A stretch of DNA of 64,000 nt from Paenibacillus sp. FSL H7-0326 (GTDB lineage: Bacteria; Bacillota; Bacilli; Paenibacillales; Paenibacillaceae). The notes below the pieces were generated by a model. That model saw only the letters and a list, made by a program, of their open reading frames with translations, searched no databases and was not told where the DNA came from. Location: assembly GCF_001955535.1 (NCBI RefSeq), contig NZ_MPVN01000005.1:1-64000 (forward strand), in the 5' to 3' direction. Position numbers and translations under genes: made by a program. Shown in pieces: positions 26,717 to 36,069 of this stretch. Positions within the stretch are counted from its first letter, which is position 1; every line of letters starts with the position of its first letter.

Positions 26717-26843
26717 GACTTACCTCCGGTTTCTTAACGGTTACAGGTCCAAGGAAGAAAATCATCTAGATTATCGTATCCGCCAAGGCCTACCGAATTA
26801 TGCCAGTAGTATATTCATCTTAAGGATGAGCGTTACGCTTTTT

Positions 26844-27974
26844 TTAGGCTCCAAAAGTATCTGCGATATGGAATAACCGGTATGTTGTGTTCTCGGTCCA
26901 GGCATAAGAATCCTTGTAATCCCAATAACGATGCCTGCTGCTTACAGTGTTCGCATTCACAAGGGGCATTCCACCCGCATCAAATGCTGTCACAATCGTA
27001 CTGTGCTGATACCTGCCGTCCCCATTCCAATCATAGAAAATAACATCGCCCAGCTGCAGCTGCTCGGGCCTCTCAATAAGCGTTGCCGTCAGCCCGCTAC
27101 GATTGCGCGCAAGATAATTCTCCAAACTATCCGACACAGCCCAGCTGTAGCTCCATTGCTCTTGTCCGGAAACGTAACCTTTATACCACCAGCCTGTTTC
27201 TCTCCTACCAGTATAGTTGATCGGCGCTCCCCCTGCAAAGAGACATTGCGAGATATAATTGGTGCAGTTCACTTCGAATTCTTCAAACTCCGGATTACCC
27301 GAATTCCACCATTGATCTGCATAAGCCACCGCATCTTCTCTCCGGTATCGAACCAGTCTGGCCGGGATACCTGGATACAGCACTTCTCTATTCAGCAGAG
27401 GCTTCCTCTGGATACCTGCCTGCTTGGCATTCTCGGCTGCGATCAACGTCTCATAGGCGACCGGCTTTCGCTCCTGTACATCTCTGACCACACGCGATAC
27501 GACCCAATGATTACCATCCTTGGTGAAGGTCAGCCGTTCTTTCTCGATGCGGTCCTCCCGGTGAGTAATCCCTCCCTTAGAGTAGAATAACCGGCTGTAC
27601 AGCTGTACATCGGCCACCGCCTCACCCTTCCGATCCGACAGTGTCCGGAGCAGTTTAGCGCTTGTCTCGCAGCGGAGGGGTACGGCCTGACGATCGCGAT
27701 ACCACTCATCCAGCTGCGCTGCCCGCTTGCCTCGTTCGAGCAGGACAGCAAGGTCCGTAATGATATGCTGCTCCTGCGGCTTATAATCAATCTCGCTCCG
27801 ATTATACTCTTTCACATAAGAATATAAGGTGTTTTTCCATTCTCGCTCCAACGGCCCATGTCCCCTTTCTTCTCCTCCGCCCAGCCTCTCGATCGTATGT
27901 TTACCTTCTCTTTTCACTATATGACTAAGTTTATCTTGGTATGTACGGGGCCTATCCAGAGAGAGCTGAAGCAT
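26844..27974 (-). CDS. putative amidase domain protein (Amidase_6)
   Basis: About 376 residues. The C-terminal ~160 residues are the Amidase_6 domain: YADQWWNSGNPEFEEFEVNCTNYISQCLFAGGAPI with the nucleophile Cys in NCTNYISQ, and GDVIFYDWNGDGRYQHSTIVTA with the His. The N-terminal ~210 residues are helical and charged with no signal peptide or membrane segment. Related cysteine hydrolases occur in sporulating Bacillales and are thought to act on peptidoglycan or peptides. The chosen start (27974) follows AGGGA; an ATG at 28001 has no ribosome site. It diverges from acnA. Confidence 0.85.
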   Translation of the reverse strand: MLQLSLDRPRTYQDKLSHIVKREGKHTIERLGGGEERGHGPLEREWKNTLYSYVKEYNRSEIDYKPQEQHIITDLAVLLERGKRAAQLDEWYRDRQAVPLRCETSAKLLRTLSDRKGEAVADVQLYSRLFYSKGGITHREDRIEKERLTFTKDGNHWVVSRVVRDVQERKPVAYETLIAAENAKQAGIQRKPLLNREVLYPGIPARLVRYRREDAVAYADQWWNSGNPEFEEFEVNCTNYISQCLFAGGAPINYTGRRETGWWYKGYVSGQEQWSYSWAVSDSLENYLARNRSGLTATLIERPEQLQLGDVIFYDWNGDGRYQHSTIVTAFDAGGMPLVNANTVSSRHRYWDYKDSYAWTENTTYRLFHIADTFGA

Positions 27975-28073
27975 TCTCTTCCCTGCAAAAATAGGCTTCA
28001 TTACAAGAAAAAAAACTTTACGTTAATGGATGAAAACGGTATACTAAAGTCAAAAGTTCATTTTTGAAATTAC

Positions 28074-28090
28074 GTTTCACAGCGTGAAAC
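28074..28090. promoter_or_regulatory. 17-bp perfect palindrome upstream of acnA (operator candidate)
   Basis: GTTTCAC-AGC-GTGAAAC, arms of seven bases, lies 63 bases before the acnA start codon in the divergent gap with the amidase gene. Its arms match those of a palindrome just before the iclR gene at 41797-41813. Confidence 0.55.
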
Positions 28091-28152
28091 TCCATGAACA
28101 TTGATCGGATAAAATGAACTTCTGGCATACTATTAATCAAGGAGGTACATCC

Positions 28153-30861
28153 ATGTCTCAACAGAATCATTTCTCTGCTGCAAGCTCGCTTGAAGTCGGA
28201 GGCAAAACGTACCGCTATTACAGCCTCAAAACGCTCGAAGAGCAAGGACGCGGCGACATTTCCAAGCTGCCTTTCTCCATTAAGGTGCTCCTCGAAGCGG
28301 CGATCCGTCAGTTTGATGGACGCGCTATTACTGAAGATCATGTAAGCCAGCTTACAGGCTGGGCAGAAGGCAAAGATAACAACAAAGAAATTCCTTTTAT
28401 TCCTGCGCGTATTGTACTGCAGGACTTTACTGGCGTTCCGGTGGTCGTTGACCTTGCCGCTATGCGCGATACGGTGAAGAAAGCCGGCGGCGATCCGAAG
28501 AAGATCAATCCGCTCGTTCCTGTCGATCTCGTTATTGACCACTCGGTCATGGTCGATGCATTCGGAACAAACAGCGCACTAGACTATAACATCAAAGTAG
28601 AGTTTGAGCGCAATGAAGAGCGTTATCGCTTCCTTCGCTGGGCGCAGACTGCTTTTGACAATTTCCGTGCAGTTCCACCTTCTACAGGGATTGTTCACCA
28701 GGTTAACCTTGAATATCTCGCTTCCGTAGCTGCAACCAAAGAGATTGACGGTGAAACCGTTGTGTTCCCGGACTCTCTGGTGGGTACGGATTCTCATACA
28801 ACGATGATCAACGGTCTCGGCGTCGTAGGCTGGGGTGTCGGCGGTATCGAGGCAGAAGCCGGAATGCTTGGACAACCTCTCTACTTCGTAACGCCTGAGG
28901 TTATCGGATTCAAGCTGACAGGCAGCCTGGCAGAGGGCTCTACAGCTACTGACCTTGCCCTGACGGTTACCGAAATGCTTCGTAAGAAGGGTGTTGTCGG
29001 CAAATTCGTAGAATTCTATGGTCCTGGCCTGTCCAACATCAGCTTGGCTGACCGTGCGACCGTAGCTAACATGGCTCCGGAATACGGTGCAACTGTTGGT
29101 TTCTTCCCGGTCGATCAAGAGACGCTGAACTACCTTCGCAATACGGGTCGTTCTGAAGAACAAATCGAGCTGGTTGAAGCATACTACAAAGCCCAAGGCA
29201 TGTTCCGTACGAACCATACCGAAGATCCAGTCTTTACAGATACCATTGAGCTTGATCTGGCATCGGTTGTACCGAGCCTTGCAGGACCTAAACGTCCTCA
29301 AGACCGGATTGAGCTGTCTCATATGAAAGAGAATTGGGAAGGCATTGTCCGCACACCAATCGACAAGGGCGGTTACGGACTAAGCGATGAGAAGATCGCA
29401 GAGAAAGTGCCTGTTACCCATCCTGACGGTTCCAAGAGTGAACTGGCTCCAGGCGCAGTTGTAATTGCTGCAATTACGAGCTGTACGAACACTTCCAACC
29501 CAAGTGTTATGGTCGGCGCAGGTCTTCTTGCGAAGAAAGCGGTAGAACGCGGACTGACCAAGCCTGGTTATGTGAAGACCTCGCTGACTCCAGGATCTCT
29601 TGTTGTTACAGAGTACCTGACCAAGGCAAACCTGCTCGATCCGCTTGAGAAGCTGGGCTTTAACGTTGCCGGCTACGGATGTGCAACTTGTATCGGTAAC
29701 TCCGGTCCGCTTCCAGATGAAGTGAGTCAGGCGATTTCTGACAACGATTTGACCGTTGCTGCAGTACTATCGGGTAACCGTAACTTCGAAGGCCGTGTTC
29801 ATGCTCAGGTCAAAGCAAACTACCTGGCTTCTCCGCCGCTGGTTGTTGCTTATGCGCTGGCAGGTACGGTGAACATCGATCTGCAGAACGATCCGATTGG
29901 CTATGATCAGAGCAATCAGCCTGTATATCTTAAGGATATCTGGCCGACTTCCGCAGAAATCCAAGAAGCAATTAATGTCTCGCTTAACGCAGATATGTTC
30001 CGGAATAAATACGCGAACGTCTTCACTGCCAATGAACGCTGGAATGCAATTGAAGTTCCAGAAGGCGAATTGTATGAGTGGGATGAGAACTCGACATACA
30101 TTCAGAACCCGCCGTTCTTTGAAGGACTTGAAGGTGATCTGAACGATATCCAGAACATTCGTGATGCACGCGTGCTTGCACTGCTTGGCGATTCTGTAAC
30201 GACCGACCATATCTCGCCTGCAGGTAATATTTCGCCAACCAGCCCGGCTGGTCTGTACCTCAAAGACCATGGTGTAGAACGCAAGGACTTCAACTCCTAC
30301 GGTTCTCGCCGCGGTAACCATGAAGTTATGATGCGCGGAACATTTGCCAACATCCGTATTCGTAACCAAGTGGCACCAGGCACGGAAGGCGGGGTTACCA
30401 AATACCTCCCTACCGATGAAGTCATGTCCATCTACGATGCTTCTATGAAGTATCAGGAGAAAGGCAGAAACCTCATCGTACTGGCTGGTAAAGAGTATGG
30501 TACAGGAAGCTCCCGTGACTGGGCAGCCAAAGGTACGCTTCTCCTAGGCGTCAAAGCTGTTATCGCTGAGAGCTTCGAGCGGATTCACCGCAGTAACCTG
30601 GTTGGTATGGGCGTACTTCCGCTTCAGTTCAAAGAAGGCTATGGATGGTCCAGCCTTGGATTGAACGGGCGTGAAACGTTTGATATCGTAGGTCTCTCCA
30701 ACGAGGTCACTCCAGGTGAAGAATTGACTGTAACTGCAACACGCGAGGACGGTACTAAATTTGAGTTCCCTGTTATCGCGCGTCTCGACAGCATGGTTGA
30801 CGTGGATTACTACCATAATGGCGGTATTCTGCAAACCGTACTTCGTCAGTTGATGAAATAA
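28153..30861 (+). CDS. acnA: aconitate hydratase
   Basis: 902 residues. Interconverts citrate and isocitrate in the TCA cycle and, as apo-protein, can bind iron-regulated mRNAs. The [4Fe-4S] ligands are in AITSCTNTSNP and GYGCATCIGN; active-site segments GTDSHTTMINGLGV, SSRDWAAKGT and GNRNFEGRVHA are intact. The start MSQQNHFSAAS follows AAGGAGG by 8 bases; a longer in-frame start (28114) has no ribosome site. Monocistronic, closed by a bidirectional terminator. A palindrome upstream suggests regulation. Confidence 0.98.
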   Translation: MSQQNHFSAASSLEVGGKTYRYYSLKTLEEQGRGDISKLPFSIKVLLEAAIRQFDGRAITEDHVSQLTGWAEGKDNNKEIPFIPARIVLQDFTGVPVVVDLAAMRDTVKKAGGDPKKINPLVPVDLVIDHSVMVDAFGTNSALDYNIKVEFERNEERYRFLRWAQTAFDNFRAVPPSTGIVHQVNLEYLASVAATKEIDGETVVFPDSLVGTDSHTTMINGLGVVGWGVGGIEAEAGMLGQPLYFVTPEVIGFKLTGSLAEGSTATDLALTVTEMLRKKGVVGKFVEFYGPGLSNISLADRATVANMAPEYGATVGFFPVDQETLNYLRNTGRSEEQIELVEAYYKAQGMFRTNHTEDPVFTDTIELDLASVVPSLAGPKRPQDRIELSHMKENWEGIVRTPIDKGGYGLSDEKIAEKVPVTHPDGSKSELAPGAVVIAAITSCTNTSNPSVMVGAGLLAKKAVERGLTKPGYVKTSLTPGSLVVTEYLTKANLLDPLEKLGFNVAGYGCATCIGNSGPLPDEVSQAISDNDLTVAAVLSGNRNFEGRVHAQVKANYLASPPLVVAYALAGTVNIDLQNDPIGYDQSNQPVYLKDIWPTSAEIQEAINVSLNADMFRNKYANVFTANERWNAIEVPEGELYEWDENSTYIQNPPFFEGLEGDLNDIQNIRDARVLALLGDSVTTDHISPAGNISPTSPAGLYLKDHGVERKDFNSYGSRRGNHEVMMRGTFANIRIRNQVAPGTEGGVTKYLPTDEVMSIYDASMKYQEKGRNLIVLAGKEYGTGSSRDWAAKGTLLLGVKAVIAESFERIHRSNLVGMGVLPLQFKEGYGWSSLGLNGRETFDIVGLSNEVTPGEELTVTATREDGTKFEFPVIARLDSMVDVDYYHNGGILQTVLRQLMK

Positions 30862-30877
30862 TCGACGTACAAATAGT

Positions 30878-30922
30878 AAGGCCGTATCCCCTGCCTCTCG
30901 GCAGCTGGATACGGCCCTTTTT
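30878..30922. terminator. bidirectional terminator between acnA and the PucR-type regulator
   Basis: GGCCGTATCC/GGATACGGCC hairpin followed by TTTTT on the plus strand; it lies between convergent genes. Confidence 0.85.
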
Positions 30923-30934
30923 AATATCACCTGA

Positions 30935-33022
30935 TTAATAGGTCTCGCTGAGATGGCAAGCCAGATATACCTTGAGCCAGTCATCAGGATCGCTTAGACT
31001 GACCTGCATCAGTTCCTCAATCTTGTGCAGCCGGTGGTACAGCGTATTGATGTGAATATGCAGCACTTCAGCTGCTGCTGAAGCGGAACGATTCGCAGCC
31101 ATGTAAGCTTTTAACGTGCGCTCCAGATCCTCACCCTGCTGCTTACCCCTTGAATACAGTGGAGACAGCACACTTTCGATATAATGCCCGATCTTTGCAG
31201 GCTCCTGATTGAGAAACAATTGGTTCACCCCGATATCCTCATAACGGGTAAGCCCTGTCTTTTGCCTGCGGAGCAGAAAGGATAAGGCATCGAGTGCCTC
31301 ATCGTTACTTCTGGCCACCTGTTCAAGACCACTGTACAAGCTGCCAATGCCCCCGCTCACGGATTTGCCTGTAGATTTTGCCCATCGCTCGGCAGCTGCT
31401 CTCATCCGTTCCACCATTTGCTTTTGCTGAGTGGAATTCAGCGCTGCTGCAATGATCGTTACTTTATCATGGGAGCCAAACAGCAGCTTCTCAGTATGGC
31501 CAAGCTCTTTTTCCAAATCGAGTATTAATTTACGCAAAAAAATCTCACGCTGCTTCAGATCTCCGTGCTCTCCCAGAAGATGAAGGACACTAACGAATAG
31601 AGGAACGTCCTTAGGCAGTCCAAAATTACTCATCTTGGCCGCTACACGCTCAGGCTCACGAAACTGCACCAGCTCATTAAAAAACTCATGACTCCGTTTG
31701 TAATACATTTCCGTGGCAGAATGCGTGTTCATTAGCTGGAGTGCAACGATCGCACCTCCCTGCTCTAGTACAATATGATCCAGCGGCTCCAACGTACGAA
31801 GGAGTGGAATCACGAACACACCCAGCAGCACTGGGCCATTCACGACAGGGTACAGGTAATACGCAGGATCTTGACTACCCGGTATCGTGACAGGAGCTTT
31901 ATTCTCCTCAAACATTTGGAACAAGTCCAGATCGGAGAGCTCATGCTTATCGTCAGCTGCAGGATGCCAGTTGTTCAGCAGCAGGTCAACAAATCGCAGC
32001 GGCAGCTTCAGCATAGCAAGCACTTGACCAACCAGCACCTCCACACTTTCCTGCCGGACAGACAGCTTGGTAAATACATTGTGAATATCGCTCCGTTTCA
32101 CGAGATACTCATTCGCTTCCCGCAGCTCTGAGTACATCCTCGCATTGGATATCGCAATAGCGGCCTGATCTGCAAAGCCCTGAAGATGCAGCAGGTCCTG
32201 ATCATGAAAAGGCCTCCTGCCATCCTCTAGCTGATGCACCAGCATGACCCCGATCCGATCCCGATTCATCGTGACTGGGACTGCGATGACAGATATTACC
32301 TGCACCACGTCTCCGCCAAAAGCGTTAACAAGATAACTCAGCGCATCCTTTGGAACATCATCCATCGCATCCAGGGCCGATCTTGAGGTATATATTTTGC
32401 CGATCCCGCTCGTAAATACTTTACCTGTAATCCCCTGGCTGTGCCTTGTCTGAAACTGATAGATTGTATCTTTAATTCCAATGCTCGCCCTGGGCACCAG
32501 CCTCTTCTCTGCCTCGTCATACATCATGAAGAAGCCGCAGTCCGCAGTGGGAATGACCTTCAGTGCATTTTGCATAATGTGCAGAAGCAATTCATTCAGG
32601 TCAAGGGAAGAGGTCAGTGCCCGGAGCCCCTCAAGCCAGCGTTCGTGATCCAGCTTTTGCTTCGCAAGCCTTCTCGTCAGCAGCTCCATTCTGGTCAGCA
32701 GCTCCAGCTGCTCAAGCTCTCTGTCTGTCATTCCACCTTCGGCTTCAATCAGCATCAGCATGTGTCTCTGCTCTGAGGCATCATTCGGTGTAAAATAGAT
32801 GGATAAGAGTGCAGAATTCTCCACTCGCAGGGAACGGCATACCAGCCTCTCCATATGCTGTTGAAGCGGCACTCCCATTACGTTCCTCTTCACTTTCTCG
32901 ATCAACCTGTCTGCTCCGTCTGTTCCCAGCCACAGGTATAAGCTTCCATCATTCTCCGTAAGAAACCATGCTCCATACTCTACGTCTCCAAATTTCTTCT
33001 CCAAAAACCGGAGCAAATCCAC
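30935..33022 (-). CDS. GAF and PucR/CdaR-type transcriptional regulator
   Basis: 695 residues from a GTG at 33022 with a purine-rich GAGGGGGGG upstream. An N-terminal unassigned region (1-120) is followed by a GAF domain (about 150-310), a second GAF-like or helical region, a CdaR-type GGDEF-like section around VTIIAAALNSTQQKQMVERMR and GGIGSLYSGLEQVARSNDEALDAL, and a C-terminal PucR helix-turn-helix (LKAYMAANRSASAAAEVLHIHINTLYHRLHKIEELM). It diverges from the MFS-amidohydrolase operon, which it probably controls in response to the transported compound. Confidence 0.88.
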   Translation of the reverse strand: MDLLRFLEKKFGDVEYGAWFLTENDGSLYLWLGTDGADRLIEKVKRNVMGVPLQQHMERLVCRSLRVENSALLSIYFTPNDASEQRHMLMLIEAEGGMTDRELEQLELLTRMELLTRRLAKQKLDHERWLEGLRALTSSLDLNELLLHIMQNALKVIPTADCGFFMMYDEAEKRLVPRASIGIKDTIYQFQTRHSQGITGKVFTSGIGKIYTSRSALDAMDDVPKDALSYLVNAFGGDVVQVISVIAVPVTMNRDRIGVMLVHQLEDGRRPFHDQDLLHLQGFADQAAIAISNARMYSELREANEYLVKRSDIHNVFTKLSVRQESVEVLVGQVLAMLKLPLRFVDLLLNNWHPAADDKHELSDLDLFQMFEENKAPVTIPGSQDPAYYLYPVVNGPVLLGVFVIPLLRTLEPLDHIVLEQGGAIVALQLMNTHSATEMYYKRSHEFFNELVQFREPERVAAKMSNFGLPKDVPLFVSVLHLLGEHGDLKQREIFLRKLILDLEKELGHTEKLLFGSHDKVTIIAAALNSTQQKQMVERMRAAAERWAKSTGKSVSGGIGSLYSGLEQVARSNDEALDALSFLLRRQKTGLTRYEDIGVNQLFLNQEPAKIGHYIESVLSPLYSRGKQQGEDLERTLKAYMAANRSASAAAEVLHIHINTLYHRLHKIEELMQVSLSDPDDWLKVYLACHLSETY

Positions 33023-33215
33023 CTTAACCCCCCCTCCCCACTCGATATATGTTAGATAATATAACATATATGAACACCTTTTAACTTAAAATAGATTGTC
33101 ATTGGAAATTCATACAATTTTCTATATAAAACATTAGTCAAATGAACAATGATTTTCGTTAACTCACATTATAAAATGTTACCATACTTAACACAACCGT
33201 TTGGAGCGTGATGCT

Positions 33216-34451
33216 ATGAAAAAAGAACCTAACAGTAAATGGATACTTACCGCCTTATTTGCAGCCTGGATTGTCTCCTATATCGACCGAGGAGTAATTA
33301 CGCTTGCTCTCAGTCAAATGGGCAAAGACATGAGTCTGGATGCTTCGGCACTCGGAATTGTGCTGAGCAGCTTTTTCGTCGGCTATGCGCTCATGCAGAT
33401 TCCCGGTGGATGGCTCGCGGACAAGTTCGGTTCACGCAAGGTCATTGTCGTCGCAATCCTGTTCTGGTCCCTCTTCACCGGTTTATCCGGCGCCGCCTGG
33501 TCCCTGGCCTCTCTGCTCGTAATTCGTTTCCTCTTCGGAATTGGGGAAGGGGCTTATCCTTCTGCCAGCACCAAAGCCATCTCTGATTATTTTGCCAGAG
33601 AAAAACGCACCAAGGCTCAAACGACCATGATGTCCTCCAATGCACTCGGAGGAGCCATCGCTCCTATAATTTGCACACCGCTGCTCCTGTGGTTAGGATG
33701 GAGACATACATTTCTCGCCATTTCCCTGCTTGGTGTAGTTCTCGTTATATGGTTCCTATATATCACCCGCGGATCTTCTGTCAAACAAAGTACGGCTTCA
33801 CCCCAAGCGGAGAAAGGTGTATACAAGGAACTGCTGCGCAATACGACTTTGTGGAGGGTCATGGCGCTCTTCTTCTTCGCCAACATTGCCAGCTGGGGAC
33901 TCTCTTCGTGGATGCCTACCTATCTCATAGAAGCACAAGGGATTGATCTGAAGGCAGCTGGTCTTGTGTCCGCTATTCCCGCAGTCGTCGCTGCTCTTGG
34001 CATGCTCATCAGCGGCCGGATTATCGATCGAATCGGAGCCAAGGTGAAGTATGTGGTCACAAGCTGCCTGTTCATGTATGCTCTATTCTTATTCCTCGTT
34101 ACACGTGCCGGCGGACTCGCCGAAATTATGCTATGCATGAGTCTTGCCATGGCGTTTGGCTCCTTCACACTGTCCTTTGTGTTCACGCTGCCTCATCGGC
34201 TGATGAAGCAAAGAGTCGTCGGTACCGCCTTTGGTATGATCAACTTTGGTGGACAGGCTGCAGGTATCCTCTCTCCCGCTATAATGGGTTTTCTTATCTC
34301 AGCTACAAGCTCTTACAACAGTGCTTTTTTATTCCTCACGGCATCCTGCCTTGTCGCTGCAATCATTTCATTAACCATCCCTAAATTGGACAAACAGCCT
34401 GACGAGCCTATTACAGATTCATCTGCAGTCGCTTTGACGGCAAGACACTAA
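33216..34451 (+). CDS. MFS transporter, anion/sugar-acid symporter-like
   Basis: 411 residues, 12 predicted membrane spans. The motif between spans 2 and 3 is GGWLADKFGSRKV, and SYIDRGVITLALSQMGKDMSL in span 1 resembles the ACS (organic-anion:cation symporter) and hexuronate-type branch. The start at 33216 is chosen for GGAG 9 bases upstream over a TTG at 33201. The next gene, an AbgB-like amidohydrolase, starts 19 bases later, so the pair probably takes up and cleaves the same amide compound. Confidence 0.88.
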   Translation: MKKEPNSKWILTALFAAWIVSYIDRGVITLALSQMGKDMSLDASALGIVLSSFFVGYALMQIPGGWLADKFGSRKVIVVAILFWSLFTGLSGAAWSLASLLVIRFLFGIGEGAYPSASTKAISDYFAREKRTKAQTTMMSSNALGGAIAPIICTPLLLWLGWRHTFLAISLLGVVLVIWFLYITRGSSVKQSTASPQAEKGVYKELLRNTTLWRVMALFFFANIASWGLSSWMPTYLIEAQGIDLKAAGLVSAIPAVVAALGMLISGRIIDRIGAKVKYVVTSCLFMYALFLFLVTRAGGLAEIMLCMSLAMAFGSFTLSFVFTLPHRLMKQRVVGTAFGMINFGGQAAGILSPAIMGFLISATSSYNSAFLFLTASCLVAAIISLTIPKLDKQPDEPITDSSAVALTARH

Positions 34452-34470
34452 ATCTTAGGAGGTATAAGGC

Positions 34471-35901
34471 ATGAGCAAATCAAACCTGATTCAAGCCCTT
34501 AACGAAAGTGAGCCGCGTTTCACAAAAATGGCTAAGGATATATGGGAGCATCCGGAGGTCGGCTACACGGAATCCTACGCCTCCTCTCTTCAGGCTGGCC
34601 TGCTGGAACAGGAAGGCTTTCGAATCACAACTGGCGTGGGTGAAATTCCTACTGCCTTTGTTGCCGAATATGGTCAGGGCAGTCCGGTGATCGGCATCCT
34701 CGGCGAGTTTGACGCCCTTCCTGGTCTGTCCCAAACGGTAAGTCCAGATCAGACACCAATTGTTCCCGGCGGACCCGGTCATGGCTGCGGACACAACCTG
34801 CTTGGCACAGCGGGAGTAGAAGCGGTCACCGCGCTTAAGCAGCTCATTCACGAAGGAACGCTCCCCGGTACCGTTCGATATTATGGCTGCCCGGCAGAAG
34901 AGCTGTTATCCGGCAAGACCTTTATGGCTCGTGACGGCGTGTTCGACGATCTGGACTGTGTGCTCACTTGGCATCCAGGCAGCTCCAACATGGCGGCGAA
35001 TTACAGCATGCAGGCACTGACTGGTGTGGAGTTCTTCTTCTCGGGTCGTACCGCACACGCCGGAGCTGCCCCTCACCTTGGCCGCAGCGCCCTGGATGCG
35101 GTTGAGCTGATGAACGTCGGCGCCAATTACCTTCGTGAGCATGTGCCGGACGGCAGCCGGATTCATTATCAGATTACAAACGGCGGTCAGGCTCCGAATA
35201 TCGTGCCGGATGCGGCAAGCGTATACTACTTTTTACGCGGAAAAGACCGTGCAGCCGTCGATCATCTGCTCGAGAGACTCATCAAAATCGCTCAAGGTGC
35301 GGCATTGATGACAGAAACGAGTGTACGCTCGAATATCAAAGCAGGCTGCTACGATACACTGCCAAATGCCACGTTGAATGATCTTATGCATGCTCAAACC
35401 GAAATTGCAGAAGCTATCCGTTTCACTCCGGAAGAAGAGGCCTTCGCCGAACAGCTGCTGAAGAGCGTTCATCCAGACGTCCTTGCAGCCAATGCAGAAG
35501 CTGCCCTGCTCTCTGAACAATCTATTCTCCCAACGGAGTTTATTAACAATAAACATGTCTTCGGTATGACGATGGGCGGCTCCTCTGATGTGGGTGATGT
35601 GTCCTGGATCACACCGATGGGTCAGATCATGACGACCTGCGCTCCGCTCGGTGTCCAAGTTCACACTTGGCAGGCCACGGCCGCCTTCGGCTCCTCCATT
35701 GGAATGAAGGGGATGCATTATGCCGCGAAGCTGATGGCTCTATCCGCCTATGATCTGCTTCTGAATACGAATGGTGTCATTGAGCAGGCCAAAGCTGAAT
35801 TTAAGGAAAGAGCAAATGGGGTCACTTTCAGAGCCGGAATTCCCGCTGAAGTGAAGCCTCCGGTGCCGGCTCATATCAAAATGACGGTACCGGCAGGCTG
35901 A
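34471..35901 (+). CDS. M20-family amidohydrolase, AbgB-like (aminobenzoyl-glutamate utilisation protein B type)
   Basis: 476 residues. Zinc-dependent peptidase of family M20. Metal and catalytic motifs: GILGEFDALPGL, GHGCGHNLLG, the Glu pair in CPAEELLSG, the His of LTWHPG, and a lid dimerisation domain from about 190-310 (GRTAHAGAAPHLGRSALDA). AbgB is a subunit of the enzyme that cuts p-aminobenzoyl-glutamate, usually paired with AbgA. No AbgA partner is visible here, so the true substrate may be another N-acyl amino acid. AGGAGG precedes the ATG. Terminator at 35981. Confidence 0.9.
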   Translation: MSKSNLIQALNESEPRFTKMAKDIWEHPEVGYTESYASSLQAGLLEQEGFRITTGVGEIPTAFVAEYGQGSPVIGILGEFDALPGLSQTVSPDQTPIVPGGPGHGCGHNLLGTAGVEAVTALKQLIHEGTLPGTVRYYGCPAEELLSGKTFMARDGVFDDLDCVLTWHPGSSNMAANYSMQALTGVEFFFSGRTAHAGAAPHLGRSALDAVELMNVGANYLREHVPDGSRIHYQITNGGQAPNIVPDAASVYYFLRGKDRAAVDHLLERLIKIAQGAALMTETSVRSNIKAGCYDTLPNATLNDLMHAQTEIAEAIRFTPEEEAFAEQLLKSVHPDVLAANAEAALLSEQSILPTEFINNKHVFGMTMGGSSDVGDVSWITPMGQIMTTCAPLGVQVHTWQATAAFGSSIGMKGMHYAAKLMALSAYDLLLNTNGVIEQAKAEFKERANGVTFRAGIPAEVKPPVPAHIKMTVPAG

Positions 35902-35980
35902 CTATAATGCGTATACTAGATATGCGACCAAGTCGGCGCGCGAATCATGTTCATTCTCTAGCCGATTTTGTTCCCATTAG

Positions 35981-36029
35981 AAAAACTCCAGCTTCCTCGC
36001 TTTCAGGCAAGGGGGAAGCTGGAGTTTTT
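35981..36029 (+). terminator. terminator after the AbgB-like gene
   Basis: AAAAACTCCAGCTTCC/GGAAGCTGGAGTTTTT, 16-base perfect arms with a 17-base loop. Symmetric flanks make it usable in both directions, so it may also serve the convergent catalase gene. Confidence 0.9.
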
Positions 36030-36069
36030 ATGTTGGTTCTACTCGTATTTTCATAAGAAAACCAGGCTG

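Noticed and set aside
28579..29322. Long antisense frame in acnA
   Set aside because: Shadow of the aconitase reading frame; product shows no protein-like pattern.
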